Shown: positions 43,929 through 51,814 of the stretch, piece after piece
Numbering within the stretch: the first letter of the stretch is position 1
Layout of the letters: every line of letters starts with the position of its first letter
From: JBQLZO01 sp052168315
Lineage (GTDB): Bacteria; Planctomycetota; Phycisphaerae; Phycisphaerales; UBA1924
Direction: 5' to 3'
Length of the DNA: 64,000 bases
Assembly (NCBI GenBank): GCA_052168315.1
Contig: JBQLZO010000028.1
Coordinates: 1 to 64,000 of the forward strand
Notes under the pieces: generated by a model
The model's database searches: none
What the model saw: the letters and a program-made list of their open reading frames with translations, nothing else
Told to the model about the DNA's origin: nothing
Position numbers and translations under genes: made by a program

Positions 43929-44537
43929 TCAGGCGCCGAGGTCGGTGGAGCCCATGCCGACGGAGTCGAGCGGGACGCGGGTGTCGAACTTGGCGGCGCT
44001 GAGGCAGAAGCTGGTCTTGACGCGCCCGAGGTTCGAGACCTTGCTGAGCTTGTGGACGGCGAAGCGCTCGTAGTCGGTCATGTCCGAGACGATGACGCGG
44101 AGGATGAAGTCCTCCTCGCCGGTGGTGTGCCACGCGGCCTGGACCTCGGGGAAGCCGACGATCTCACGCTTGAAGGACTCGATGGCTTCGAGCCCATGCT
44201 CGCGGAGCGTGATCATGACCATGGCGGTGACGCCCTTGCCGACGCTGAGGGGGTCGAGCAGGGCGACATATCCGCGGATGACGCCGGCGGCTTCGAGCTT
44301 CTTGACGCGCTCGAGGGTGGAGGGAGGGGAGATGCCGACGCGCTGGGCGAGGGCGGCGTTGGTGATCTTGGAGTCGGTCTGGAGCTGGGCGAGGATGGCG
44401 ACATCGATGGAGTCGAACTTGACGCGGGCGCGTGCGGCGGCGCGGCCGAGGCGATCGGATGAAGTCGAGCCGGCGGCGGCGTCGGTGTGGGCGATGGGGT
44501 GCCCGTTGTCGGAGGCGTTGTTCGGGTGCTTGCCCAT
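43929..44537 (-). CDS. AsnC/Lrp-family transcriptional regulator
   Basis: 202 residues. A disordered head (1-38) precedes the helix-turn-helix (about 40-85, DSIDVAILAQLQTDSKITNAALAQRVGISPPSTLERVKKLEAAGVI) and the RAM/ACT-like effector domain (about 95-175, VMITLREHGLEAIESFKREI... EEDFILRVIVSDMTDYERF). Dimer-of-dimers regulators that sense amino acids. It is divergent from the HPPD gene; AsnC-type regulators next to hpd genes control tyrosine breakdown in some bacteria (HpdR of Sinorhizobium meliloti, from memory), so the same is likely here. ATG 44537 has GGAGAAG ten bases upstream. Confidence 0.88.
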   Translation of the reverse strand: MGKHPNNASDNGHPIAHTDAAAGSTSSDRLGRAAARARVKFDSIDVAILAQLQTDSKITNAALAQRVGISPPSTLERVKKLEAAGVIRGYVALLDPLSVGKGVTAMVMITLREHGLEAIESFKREIVGFPEVQAAWHTTGEEDFILRVIVSDMTDYERFAVHKLSKVSNLGRVKTSFCLSAAKFDTRVPLDSVGMGSTDLGA

Positions 44538-44686
44538 GGGCTGTGCTTCTCCGGGATGAGTGCGGCGTGCGGGGAGGTGGGTGTTGCGGGTGGGGGAGCG
44601 GTGGGGGCCTGAAGAGGGGGTGGATGGCGTGGCGGGGTCGGAATATGGGTCTGGTCTGGGGCGTGGCAGGTCGAGGTCTGGACAAA

Positions 44687-44723
44687 GAATATTCCGCCAA
44701 ATGGTGTCGGGGCAAAATATTTG
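44687..44723. promoter_or_regulatory. Candidate Lrp/AsnC operator: two AT palindromes
   Basis: GAATATTC (44687-44694) and CAAAATATTTG (44713-44723) are perfect palindromes with centres about 27 bases apart, an AT island in GC-rich DNA directly before the -35 of the HPPD promoter. A further GAATAT lies at 44641-44646. Spacing and AT cores suit a multimeric Lrp-type protein. Confidence 0.55.
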
Positions 44724-44750
44724 CTCCAATGATCGTCGGGCTGGTATAGT
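44721..44750 (+). promoter_or_regulatory. Promoter TTGCTC-N18-TATAGT for HPPD
   Basis: -35 at 44721-44726, -10 at 44745-44750. The -35 overlaps the second palindrome, so a bound regulator would meet RNA polymerase directly. Confidence 0.6.
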
Positions 44751-45020
44751 TGGACAAGGAAACCGTCCGGGATGCTCCGTGGGGAGCCCTCGGGCGGGGC
44801 GTGTTCCGGCGTGCCCCGGTTGAGGGGCGGGGGTCGCCCGGGATGAGTGGGGGTGTGGATGGGCCGGGAGCGTGCTTTGGGGGTGATTGGCGGACGGGGA
44901 CCGGAGGGGGATTGGGGGGCGATCGGTGGGCGGGGGCGATGCCGGAGCGGATCGGCACGCTGATCAGGCACTGATGCGAGACCGCAGACGAACTTCACCC
45001 GCACGAAGGAGACGAGCACC

Positions 45021-46223
45021 ATGACCTCCGTGACCTCCCAGCCCGGCTCGGCGACGCACTCCGGCACCGACCCGCTGCAGTTGATTGATGTGGACCATGT
45101 CCGCTTCTTCGTCGGGAACGCGAAGCAGGCCGCGACCTTCTACGCGTACATGTTCGGGTTCCAGATCGAGCAGGTGGCGGACCTGACGACGGGCTCGCGC
45201 GACCAGGCGTCTTACCTGCTGACGCAGGGGAACATCCGCCTGCTGCTGACGACCGGGCTGAGCGAGAAGCACCCGGCCAGCAAGGAGGTGGCGCTGTACG
45301 GGGATGGGGTGAAGGACATCGCGCTGACGGTGTTCGACGCCGAGAAGGCCTACGAGCGTGCGATCGCCAATGGCGGGTCCTCGGCGTACGAGCCGGTGAC
45401 CTATTCCGATGAGCACGGCAGCGTGACGATGGCGGGGATCAAGACCTACGGGCGTGCGGTGCACTCGTTCGTCTCACGGACCGGGGCCTACGCGCTGCCC
45501 GAGGTGAAGCGGGGCGGGACCTTCATGCCGGGGTTCAAGCCCGGCGGCGACCACGCGCTCAACGCCTACAACAAGGCGCACCCCTGCGGGCTGAAGTATG
45601 TCGACCACTGCGTGGGCAATGTCGAAGAGGGGAAGATGAACCACTGGGTGGCGTGGTACGAGAATGTGCTCGAGTTCAAGATGTTCAAGCACTTCGACGA
45701 CAAGGACATCTCGACGGAGTACTCGGCGCTGATGTCGAAGGTCATGGCCTCCGGGAACCACCTGATCAAGATGCCGATCAATGAGCCGGCGGAGGGGAAG
45801 AAGAAGAGCCAGATCCTGGAGTATCTGGAGTGGCACAACATGACGCCGGGCGTGCAGCACCTGGCGCTGCGGACGGACGATGAGCTGCACTCGGTGGCCG
45901 AGCTGCGGCGCCGGGGCGTGGACTTCCTGAGCCTGCCGGACTCGTACTACGAGATCGTGTGGGAGCGCGTGAACAAGACGCTGAAGTCGCACGGGCACGA
46001 GGCCGTGCGGGAGGACCACGAGCGGGTCCGCGACCTGGGGATCCTGGTTGATGCCGACGATGAGGGGTACCTGCTGCAGCTGTTCACCAAGCCGCTGCAG
46101 GACCGCCCGACGCTGTTCTTCGAGATCATCTGCCGTCGCGGCTCGCAGTCGTTCGGCAAGGGGAACTTCAAGGCGCTGTTCGAGGCGTTGGAGCTGGAGC
46201 AGGAGCGGCGGGGGAACCTGTGA
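45021..46223 (+). CDS. hpd: 4-hydroxyphenylpyruvate dioxygenase
   Basis: 400 residues. Converts 4-hydroxyphenylpyruvate to homogentisate in tyrosine breakdown, using Fe(II) and O2. The Fe ligands are His196 (KYVDHCVG), His280 (GVQHLALRT) and Glu368 (LFFEIICRRG), with the family C-terminus GSQSFGKGNFKALFEALE that closes the active site. Two vicinal-oxygen-chelate halves (about 20-150 and 185-370). ATG 45021 has AAGGAG nine bases upstream. It has an AsnC-type regulator on its left; no homogentisate dioxygenase or FAH gene is in the window. Confidence 0.95.
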   Translation: MTSVTSQPGSATHSGTDPLQLIDVDHVRFFVGNAKQAATFYAYMFGFQIEQVADLTTGSRDQASYLLTQGNIRLLLTTGLSEKHPASKEVALYGDGVKDIALTVFDAEKAYERAIANGGSSAYEPVTYSDEHGSVTMAGIKTYGRAVHSFVSRTGAYALPEVKRGGTFMPGFKPGGDHALNAYNKAHPCGLKYVDHCVGNVEEGKMNHWVAWYENVLEFKMFKHFDDKDISTEYSALMSKVMASGNHLIKMPINEPAEGKKKSQILEYLEWHNMTPGVQHLALRTDDELHSVAELRRRGVDFLSLPDSYYEIVWERVNKTLKSHGHEAVREDHERVRDLGILVDADDEGYLLQLFTKPLQDRPTLFFEIICRRGSQSFGKGNFKALFEALELEQERRGNL

Positions 46224-46274
46224 CCGCGCGGGGGCGGCGCGGCGATGCGCTGGCAGCGTTCGCCCGTGCTCCCA

Positions 46275-46280
46275 TAGGAT
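46275..46280 (+). promoter_or_regulatory. -10-like hexamer TAGGAT, leaderless start
   Basis: TAGGAT ends seven bases before ATG 46288. Confidence 0.45.
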
Positions 46281-46287
46281 CTGGCGC

Positions 46288-47277
46288 ATGGTGAGCGCTG
46301 GTCCTTCATGGCAACGGGTCTTTCGCGCGCCGATCGTCGCATCGGCCGGGCTGATCGTGTGCGCGTCGGTCGGGCTGTTCGCGTGCGGGTCCTGCGGGTC
46401 GAGCCAGCCGACGGGGCCGGATGATGGCTCCGGCGGCGGGGGGATCGAGGTGGCGCCGGATCCGGAGCAGGTCGCGTTCGGGGCGCGGGTGTTCCGGGCC
46501 CAGGGGTGCGTGACCTGCCACACGATCGATGGACGGGAATCGACCGCGCCGACCTTTCTCGGGCTGTATGGCCAGCCTCGGGTGCTGGGGAACGGGCGGC
46601 GGGTGGTCGCGGATGAGGCGTACCTGCGGCGGTCGATCCGCGAGCCCTCGGCCGAGTTGGTGGCGGGGTACACGAACCAGATGATCCGGTACACGCCGGA
46701 ACTGCTCTCCGAGACTGAACTGGATGCGCTGGTGGCGTTCATCGTGTCGCTGCGGGATCGGGAGGGGGTGGCGCCGCTTCCGGAGGGGGACCCGATGGAT
46801 CCCGCGGCGGGAGCGGGCGCTGGCGCTGAAGGCGGGGCCAGGGCGGGCGATGCCCCCGGAGGTGGCGAAGGTGCGGGCGACGATGGGAATGTGGAATCGG
46901 GACCGGATGGTGATGCGACCAACGGCGGCGCGGGCGGGGGCGATGGGGCTGAGGGCGAGGCCGGCGGTGGCGCGGAGATGCCGCTCCGGCTGCGGAGCGA
47001 TGGTCGCCCGGAGTGGTGGCTGGACAATCCGGTGACGGATGATGATGGTCGGGTGGTGCTCGCGGATGAGGCGCTCGGGGTGAGCCTGCGGGATGCGAGC
47101 GAGCGCGCGATCGAGCGGGCGCGGGCGCGGCTGCGCGAGCGGCTGGGCGTGACCGGCGATGATGCGATCCGCGGGGAGCGGATCGAGAACACGCTGGTGC
47201 TCCCGCTGCCGAACCCCGGCGGGTCGTTCCGGTTCGTGGGGTATGTGAAGATCTCCGGGATGCCGGCGGCGCGATGA
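46288..47277 (+). CDS. Cytochrome c lipoprotein
   Basis: 329 residues. Signal peptide with a lipobox ending LFAC, so Cys33 is probably lipidated. A class I cytochrome c domain (about 55-160) carries one haem site CVTCH (Cys74, Cys77, His78), with Met in GYTNQMIRYTPELLS as likely sixth ligand. This resembles the detachable cytochrome c domain at the end of cytochrome oxidase subunit II. A Gly/Ala/Asp low-complexity linker (about 170-230) and a small C-terminal domain (about 232-329) of unknown role follow. ATG 46288 is supported by TAGGAT seven bases upstream. Confidence 0.83.
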   Translation: MVSAGPSWQRVFRAPIVASAGLIVCASVGLFACGSCGSSQPTGPDDGSGGGGIEVAPDPEQVAFGARVFRAQGCVTCHTIDGRESTAPTFLGLYGQPRVLGNGRRVVADEAYLRRSIREPSAELVAGYTNQMIRYTPELLSETELDALVAFIVSLRDREGVAPLPEGDPMDPAAGAGAGAEGGARAGDAPGGGEGAGDDGNVESGPDGDATNGGAGGGDGAEGEAGGGAEMPLRLRSDGRPEWWLDNPVTDDDGRVVLADEALGVSLRDASERAIERARARLRERLGVTGDDAIRGERIENTLVLPLPNPGGSFRFVGYVKISGMPAAR

Positions 47278-47280
47278 TCG

Positions 47281-47302
47281 ATCGGGCGCGCTGAGGCCCG
47301 AT
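47281..47302. terminator. Hairpin between convergent genes
   Basis: Seven-base stem ATCGGGC/GCCCGAT with an eight-base loop just after the cytochrome gene and before the sppA stop. No T tract. Confidence 0.4.
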
Positions 47303-47317
47303 AGGCGCGGGGGCGGT

Positions 47318-48406
47318 CTACCAGTTCGGCGCCCAGAGGTAGTAGAAGCCGAGTGCGCCGGCGGATGGTCCCGCGCCCTGGTTCGAGAGGTTGAGCTGGA
47401 GCAGGTTGAGCTGCGGTGCGGTGGGCGTGGGCTGCATGGAGTTTGATGCGCCGGCGGGGTCGATGTGGGTCATCGCGTAGGCGGTGTTGATGGGGGAGCC
47501 GTGGCTGACGAACTTGACGAGCGAGGCGTTGTCGTGCCCCGAGAGGGTGCGGGCGCGGGCGAAGGCCTCGCGGAGCCCGCCAAGCTCATCGACGAGCCCG
47601 ATCTCCGCGGCCTGAGCGCCGGTGAACACGCGTCCGTCCGTGGCGGTGGGCATGTCGGCGGGCTTCAGGGCGGGCCTGCGCTCGGCGACGAGGTCGGTGA
47701 ACGAGGCGTGGAAGCGATCGACCATGGAGCGGAGGATCGCGTAGTCGCGCTCGTCCATGGGCTTGAAGGGCGAGGCGAGGTCCTTGTGCTCGTCGCTGGT
47801 GACGGCCCGCGCGGTGATGCCGATGCGCCGGAGCCCATCGGAGACATTGAAGGTCTGGACGATCACGCCGATGGAGCCGGTGGTGGAGGATTCCTGGGCG
47901 ACGATGGTGTCGGCGGCGAGCGCGATGTAGTACCCGCCGGAGGCGGCGATCTCGGCCATGGAGGCGACGACGGGCTTGCCGGTGCGCTGCCTGAAGGCGC
48001 GGATCTCCTCGTACATGGTCTCGGATGCGGCGACGGTTCCGCCGGGCGAGTTGATGCGGAGCACGACGCCGACGATGCCGGGGTCTTTCTCGGCTTCGTA
48101 GAGGCGCGCGACGAGCGCATCGACGGGGTTCGGCCCACCGGAGATGAGCAGGCCGACGGATTCGTGCGAGAGGACGCCGCGGACATCGATGAGCGCGATG
48201 CGTGGGCCGCGCGCGCGCTCGTTGCCGGGTGATCCGTCTGCGCTCATGACGATGCGCTGCTCGAGCGTGCCGTCGGAAGGCGCGAGGTCGATGATGACGC
48301 GACTGGGCAGGCACGCGTTGAGGGCGAGCCCGCCCAAGAGGCAGGCCCCCACCAGCGCTGCCCGTCCCGTGCTCATGCAGCAATGTCGCCATGCATGCCG
48401 TGGCAT
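47318..48406 (-). CDS. sppA: Signal peptide peptidase SppA-type serine protease, lipoprotein
   Basis: 362 residues, the short one-domain SppA type. Signal peptide with lipobox LNAC (Cys32). The core has VVLRINSPGGTVAASE (about 114-129), the nucleophile Ser156 in AEIAASGGYYIALAAD, and the general-base Lys208 in SDEHKDLASPF. It degrades cleaved signal peptides or membrane-near proteins; here probably facing the periplasm. The C-terminal 50 residues are low-complexity. ATG 48406 is preferred over the inner ATG (MSTGRAAL) because TAGCAT lies six bases upstream. Confidence 0.88.
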   Translation of the reverse strand: MPRHAWRHCCMSTGRAALVGACLLGGLALNACLPSRVIIDLAPSDGTLEQRIVMSADGSPGNERARGPRIALIDVRGVLSHESVGLLISGGPNPVDALVARLYEAEKDPGIVGVVLRINSPGGTVAASETMYEEIRAFRQRTGKPVVASMAEIAASGGYYIALAADTIVAQESSTTGSIGVIVQTFNVSDGLRRIGITARAVTSDEHKDLASPFKPMDERDYAILRSMVDRFHASFTDLVAERRPALKPADMPTATDGRVFTGAQAAEIGLVDELGGLREAFARARTLSGHDNASLVKFVSHGSPINTAYAMTHIDPAGASNSMQPTPTAPQLNLLQLNLSNQGAGPSAGALGFYYLWAPNW

Positions 48407-48803
48407 GACACGATGCTACAGCGCGCACCCAAACCGCGCGCCGGCGGGTAGGCCGGCGCGGAGTCGAAGCGGTCCGGCGACGCTCGATCGACCGGGGGAT
48501 CGGATCGCGGGGTGGCGTCATGGGCAGCCCGCGCGTGCGATGCCCGGTGGCGGGGTGGTCCCGCCATGGTGGGGCCGCAGGCGTGCTCTCTCATCACGCG
48601 ATGGGCCCGGACCGATCCCCGCGACCGGTCCCTGTGCGGCCCGGTCGGTCGGGAATCGGGCGCGTGTTCGCATCGGCGTGGACCGTTGGTGGTTGGCGGA
48701 TCCACGCTTTGGAGCGAGACGCGATCAATCGAGTGTCGGCCGCGGAGGTCGACCGGCGGACCGGTGTGTGTTGGTGCGGTCCGCGCGGTCGTCGGCGGGG
48801 CGA
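48407..48803. other. 397-base region without a gene
   Basis: Apart from the sppA promoter at 48413-48418 I see no conserved gene, RNA or repeat; open frames here are shadows of GC-rich sequence. Confidence 0.45.
48413..48418 (-). promoter_or_regulatory. -10-like hexamer TAGCAT, leaderless start
   Basis: On the minus strand TAGCAT ends six bases before ATG 48406 of sppA. Confidence 0.45.
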
Positions 48804-48923
48804 TTACTTGTTGGGCTTGGCGCCGGGCTTGGCGGGCGCTGCGGGCTTGGCAGGCGCCTGGGCGGGCTTGGCGGGTGCGGACGGTTTGGCAGCGGAAGTG
48901 GGAGCGGGCTTGGAGCCGGCCAT
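48804..48923 (-). CDS. 39-residue Ala/Pro/Lys-rich protein (histone H1-tail-like)
   Basis: 39 residues, built almost entirely from Ala, Pro and Lys in PAKP-type repeats (PAKPAQAPAKPAAPAKPG) after a short MAGSKPAPTS head. The composition is like the C-terminal tail of histone H1-like proteins, which bind DNA without a fixed fold; a ribosome-associated or other role cannot be excluded. ATG 48923 has GGAG eight bases upstream. That GGAG lies inside a seven-base hairpin, so translation may be regulated. The upstream frame is open but not repeat-like. Confidence 0.6.
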   Translation of the reverse strand: MAGSKPAPTSAAKPSAPAKPAQAPAKPAAPAKPGAKPNK

Positions 48924-48931
48924 GGGTGATA

Positions 48932-48948
48932 CTCCGCGTTGCGCGGAG
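48932..48948 (-). promoter_or_regulatory. Hairpin covering the ribosome site of the 39-residue gene
   Basis: CTCCGCG-CAA-CGCGGAG on the minus strand: seven perfect pairs, three-base loop. The 3' arm contains the GGAG that lies eight bases before the start codon. Confidence 0.5.
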
Positions 48949-49109
48949 CCTCGTGGCGATGCATCACGCCAGCGTTTCCGGGGGAACACCCCCGGGGGCC
49001 CGCCGCTTCGGGTCGGGCGTGCGCCGCTCTTGATGCGTCGTGACAGAAATACTGACGCGCATCGCGGGCGTTGCAAGGAAAAATCGAAAGTCATCGTGAT
49101 GCTGCGCCG

Positions 49110-49115
49110 TATCAT
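49110..49115 (+). promoter_or_regulatory. -10-like hexamer TATCAT for the division cluster
   Basis: Would start transcription about 54 bases before ATG 49176 of rsmH. Confidence 0.35.
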
Positions 49116-49175
49116 CGGTGACGATGAAGGGGAATCTCCGAACAATCACTCGCGGGCGGGGTGGAGTGCCCAGTC

Positions 49176-50201
49176 ATGGAGCGTGAGCCTGGCGCTGTCG
49201 ACCTCGGTGCCGATCCCGGGCATGTCCCGGTGCTGGTGCGCGAGGTGCTTGAGTCGCTGGCGCCGCGCCCCGGGGCGACGGTGGTGGATTGCACCGCTGG
49301 TCGGGGCGGGCACGCGGCGGCGATGGCGGCGCTGATCGGGGCGGGCGGGACGCTGGTTTTGTGCGATGCCGATGAGCGGAATCTCGCGTTCGCGGAGGCT
49401 CGCGTGCGTGGGACGCTGGGGGCGGAGGGGTGTCCGCGGATCGTGGCGCTGCACGCGAATTTCGCCGAGGCACCGCGTCTGCTGGTCGAGCGGGGGCTGT
49501 CGGCGGATGTGGTGCTGGCGGACCTGGGGTTCGCCTCGACCCACATGGACGATGCGGCGCGCGGCTTCGCGTTCCGGCACGATGGGCCGCTCGACATGCG
49601 GTACGACCGGCGCGGGGGGCTGACGGCGGAGACGATCGTCAACACCTGGTCTGAGCAGGACTTGTGCGAGTTGATCCGGGATTTCGGGGAAGATCGGGCG
49701 GCCCGGCGGATCGCCGCGGCGATCGTGCGGGCGCGTGAGCAGGGGGCGATCGGCACGACGACGGCGCTGGCGCGGGTGGTCCGGGGGGTGCTCCCGCCGA
49801 AGCAGCAGGGGGGGATCGATCCGGCGACGCGGACCTTTCAGGCGCTGCGGATCGCGGTCAATGATGAGCTGGGAGCGCTGCGGTCGCTGCTGGAGTCGAT
49901 CTCGCGGGCGGCGGGGGCGCTGGCGGTGGGTGCGAGGGGGGCTGGGAGTTGGCCCGGCGGGGGATCGGGTGGGGGTCGGCAGTGGGTGTCGGCGGGCGCG
50001 CGGATCGGGATCATCTCGTTCCATTCGCTGGAGGACCGGGCGGTGAAGAACGCGATGGCGGACTGCGTGGGTCGCGGGCTGGCGCGGGCGTTGTCGCGGA
50101 AGCCGATCGTGCCCGGGGCGGGGGAGATGGCGGAGAATCCGCGTTCGCGGTCGGCGAAACTGCGCGCGATGGCGCTTGTTGCTCGACCCGGGGACGATTG
50201 A
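49176..50201 (+). CDS. rsmH: 16S rRNA (cytosine1402-N4)-methyltransferase
   Basis: 341 residues. Opens with HVPVLVREVLESLAPRPGATVVDCTAGRGGHA, the MraW/RsmH SAM-binding start, followed by LADLGFASTHMDDAARGFAF, GPLDMRYD and the C-terminal ISFHSLEDRAVKN and RSRSAKLRAM. Methylates C1402 in the 16S decoding centre. A Gly-rich loop insert (about 258-275) precedes the final block. First gene of a division cluster with an ftsL-like gene and ftsI downstream. ATG 49176 has GGAG nine bases upstream; GTG 49161 is an alternative. Confidence 0.95.
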   Translation: MEREPGAVDLGADPGHVPVLVREVLESLAPRPGATVVDCTAGRGGHAAAMAALIGAGGTLVLCDADERNLAFAEARVRGTLGAEGCPRIVALHANFAEAPRLLVERGLSADVVLADLGFASTHMDDAARGFAFRHDGPLDMRYDRRGGLTAETIVNTWSEQDLCELIRDFGEDRAARRIAAAIVRAREQGAIGTTTALARVVRGVLPPKQQGGIDPATRTFQALRIAVNDELGALRSLLESISRAAGALAVGARGAGSWPGGGSGGGRQWVSAGARIGIISFHSLEDRAVKNAMADCVGRGLARALSRKPIVPGAGEMAENPRSRSAKLRAMALVARPGDD

Positions 50202-50477
50202 CCGATAGATTGTGTGGGTCTCCCTGCGCGACGCTGGCCGACGGGCGCGGGAGCCACCGGTGGGACAATGTGTTCTTTCTCGAGTCCGCAGCGCGCGGTG
50301 GGGCGTGCGGCGGGTGTGGTTGTTGCTGCGTCCGGGCGCTTGCGCTGCGGGGCGCTCTGAGGCACAATCGCGCGGGATGGACTTGAACGGGCGGCGTGCC
50401 GGCGCCGCGTCCCGATGTGGGGCGATGCCGGGGCGTCGACGGATGGACGGCCCATCGGGCGGCATTGGAGGCCAGCG

Positions 50478-51326
50478 ATGTTCACGCGGGAGACGAAGAT
50501 CCTTCTCATTGTCGGGTTCGTGGCGGTGCTCGGTGTGGCGGTGCTGTTCGTGGACCATCTGAGCGGATCGAACCGCCAGACCCCGGCGGGCCCGCTGGAT
50601 GCGGACCGGCTGGCGAGCAATGGGCTGGTGGTCTCGGTGCTCCCGACGAATCAGGCGCGGTCGGCCCCGGGTCCGACCGATCCGTTCCGGAGCACCGTCG
50701 AGGGCGCTGCCCGCAGCCTGGCCGAGGGCGGGGCGGCGGTGGTGAACGGGGTCGAAGAGCACATCGACGAGTGGCGCGAGCGTTCGCGACCGGAGTCGGC
50801 ATCGCAGACGGTTGATCGAGAGGCGGGGTCGGATGATGTGCCTTCGATCAAGATGGGCGAGCCGCTGATCGTCGATGCCGACGGCCTCGTGCAGGTTCTC
50901 GCGGGCGTGCGGACCCACCGGGTCGCGCCGGGGCAGACGCTGTGGGGGATCGCGGATGAGTACTACGGCGACCCGTCGCTGCACACGGCGCTGGCGGCGT
51001 ACAACCGGGATCGGCTGACGAGCGCGGGGCAGGCGCGGGCGGGCGCGACGATCCTGATCCCGGAGCGGGCGGTGCTGCTGGGCGGCGCCGGCGCGGGCAC
51101 GGAGCGCGAGATCGCTCAGACGCCCACGCCGACACCGCGTCCGAACGGGGCGGCGACCGCGGCGCGGGTGTATGTGGTCAAGAAGGGCGACACGCTGTCG
51201 GAGATCTCGCAGCGCGAGCTCGGCACATCCCGGCGGTGGGAGGAGATCCTGAAGCTGAACAGCGACCGGCTCGAGTCGGCCAGCGACCTGTGGGTCGGCA
51301 TGAAGCTGAACCTGCCGGCCCGGTGA
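50478..51326 (+). CDS. LysM-domain membrane-anchored protein
   Basis: 282 residues. Inner-membrane anchor (about 8-25) followed by a periplasmic region with two LysM domains: one at about 138-200 (THRVAPGQTLWGIADEYYGDPSLHTALAAYN) and one at the end, about 232-280 (VYVVKKGDTLSEISQRELGTSRRWEEILKLN). LysM binds glycan chains of peptidoglycan. Its place between rsmH and the ftsL/ftsI pair suggests a septal role. Pro/Thr linker between the two modules. ATG 50478 has GGAGG six bases upstream. Confidence 0.87.
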   Translation: MFTRETKILLIVGFVAVLGVAVLFVDHLSGSNRQTPAGPLDADRLASNGLVVSVLPTNQARSAPGPTDPFRSTVEGAARSLAEGGAAVVNGVEEHIDEWRERSRPESASQTVDREAGSDDVPSIKMGEPLIVDADGLVQVLAGVRTHRVAPGQTLWGIADEYYGDPSLHTALAAYNRDRLTSAGQARAGATILIPERAVLLGGAGAGTEREIAQTPTPTPRPNGAATAARVYVVKKGDTLSEISQRELGTSRRWEEILKLNSDRLESASDLWVGMKLNLPAR

Positions 51327-51371
51327 GCGAGTCGGTCGACGGGCGATCGGAGAGAGCGGCGACGGGAGTTG

Positions 51372-51800
51372 ATGGCGGCGAAGTTGATCATCCTGATCCT
51401 CTCGCTTTCGCTGATCGGATCGGCGGTGCTTGTCATTCGTCAGCAGCGCCTGCTGGTGTATGCGGAGATGACGCACGCGATGCGCGATGCGCGGGCGCTG
51501 GATCGAGAGCTGCTCGATGAGCGGATCCGGATCGCGCGGGCGCTGCACCCGGAGCGGATCGAGGCGCACGCGGCGCGCCTGGGCGCGCTGAAGCCGCTGC
51601 CGTCGGAGTGGTGCCCGGTGTTCGAGCCGCTTGGCGCGGAGTCGTCGCCCGAGCTGCGCGGGCCCGGCGGGGCGGTGCTGGACGCGGCCCCGGGGAGGCT
51701 GCTGCGTTCGGATCGTGTGATCGGCGCGGGTGCGGGCGGTGAGCTCGGCTGGCTTGGCGCCGGCGTGGGCATGGGCGGCGGGCGGCTGTCGCTCGATTGA
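51372..51800 (+). CDS. FtsL-like small bitopic protein
   Basis: 142 residues. One membrane helix (about 4-22, LIILILSLSLIGSAVLVI) is followed by a short coiled-coil-like helix (about 25-65, YAEMTHAMRDARALDRELLDERIRIARAL) and a Gly-rich tail. The size and topology, plus the place directly before ftsI, are those of FtsL, which scaffolds the septal synthase; sequence identity alone would not show it. ATG 51372 is used; TTG 51369 is adjacent. It ends 14 bases before the ftsI start. Confidence 0.6.
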   Translation: MAAKLIILILSLSLIGSAVLVIRQQRLLVYAEMTHAMRDARALDRELLDERIRIARALHPERIEAHAARLGALKPLPSEWCPVFEPLGAESSPELRGPGGAVLDAAPGRLLRSDRVIGAGAGGELGWLGAGVGMGGGRLSLD

Positions 51801-51814
51801 ATCGGTGGTGTTGC

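Larger units (their letters stand above)
44538..45020. other. 483-base divergent control region
   Basis: No gene seen. It holds the AT-rich palindromes and promoter listed separately, then a GC-rich leader of about 260 bases before the HPPD start. Confidence 0.6.
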
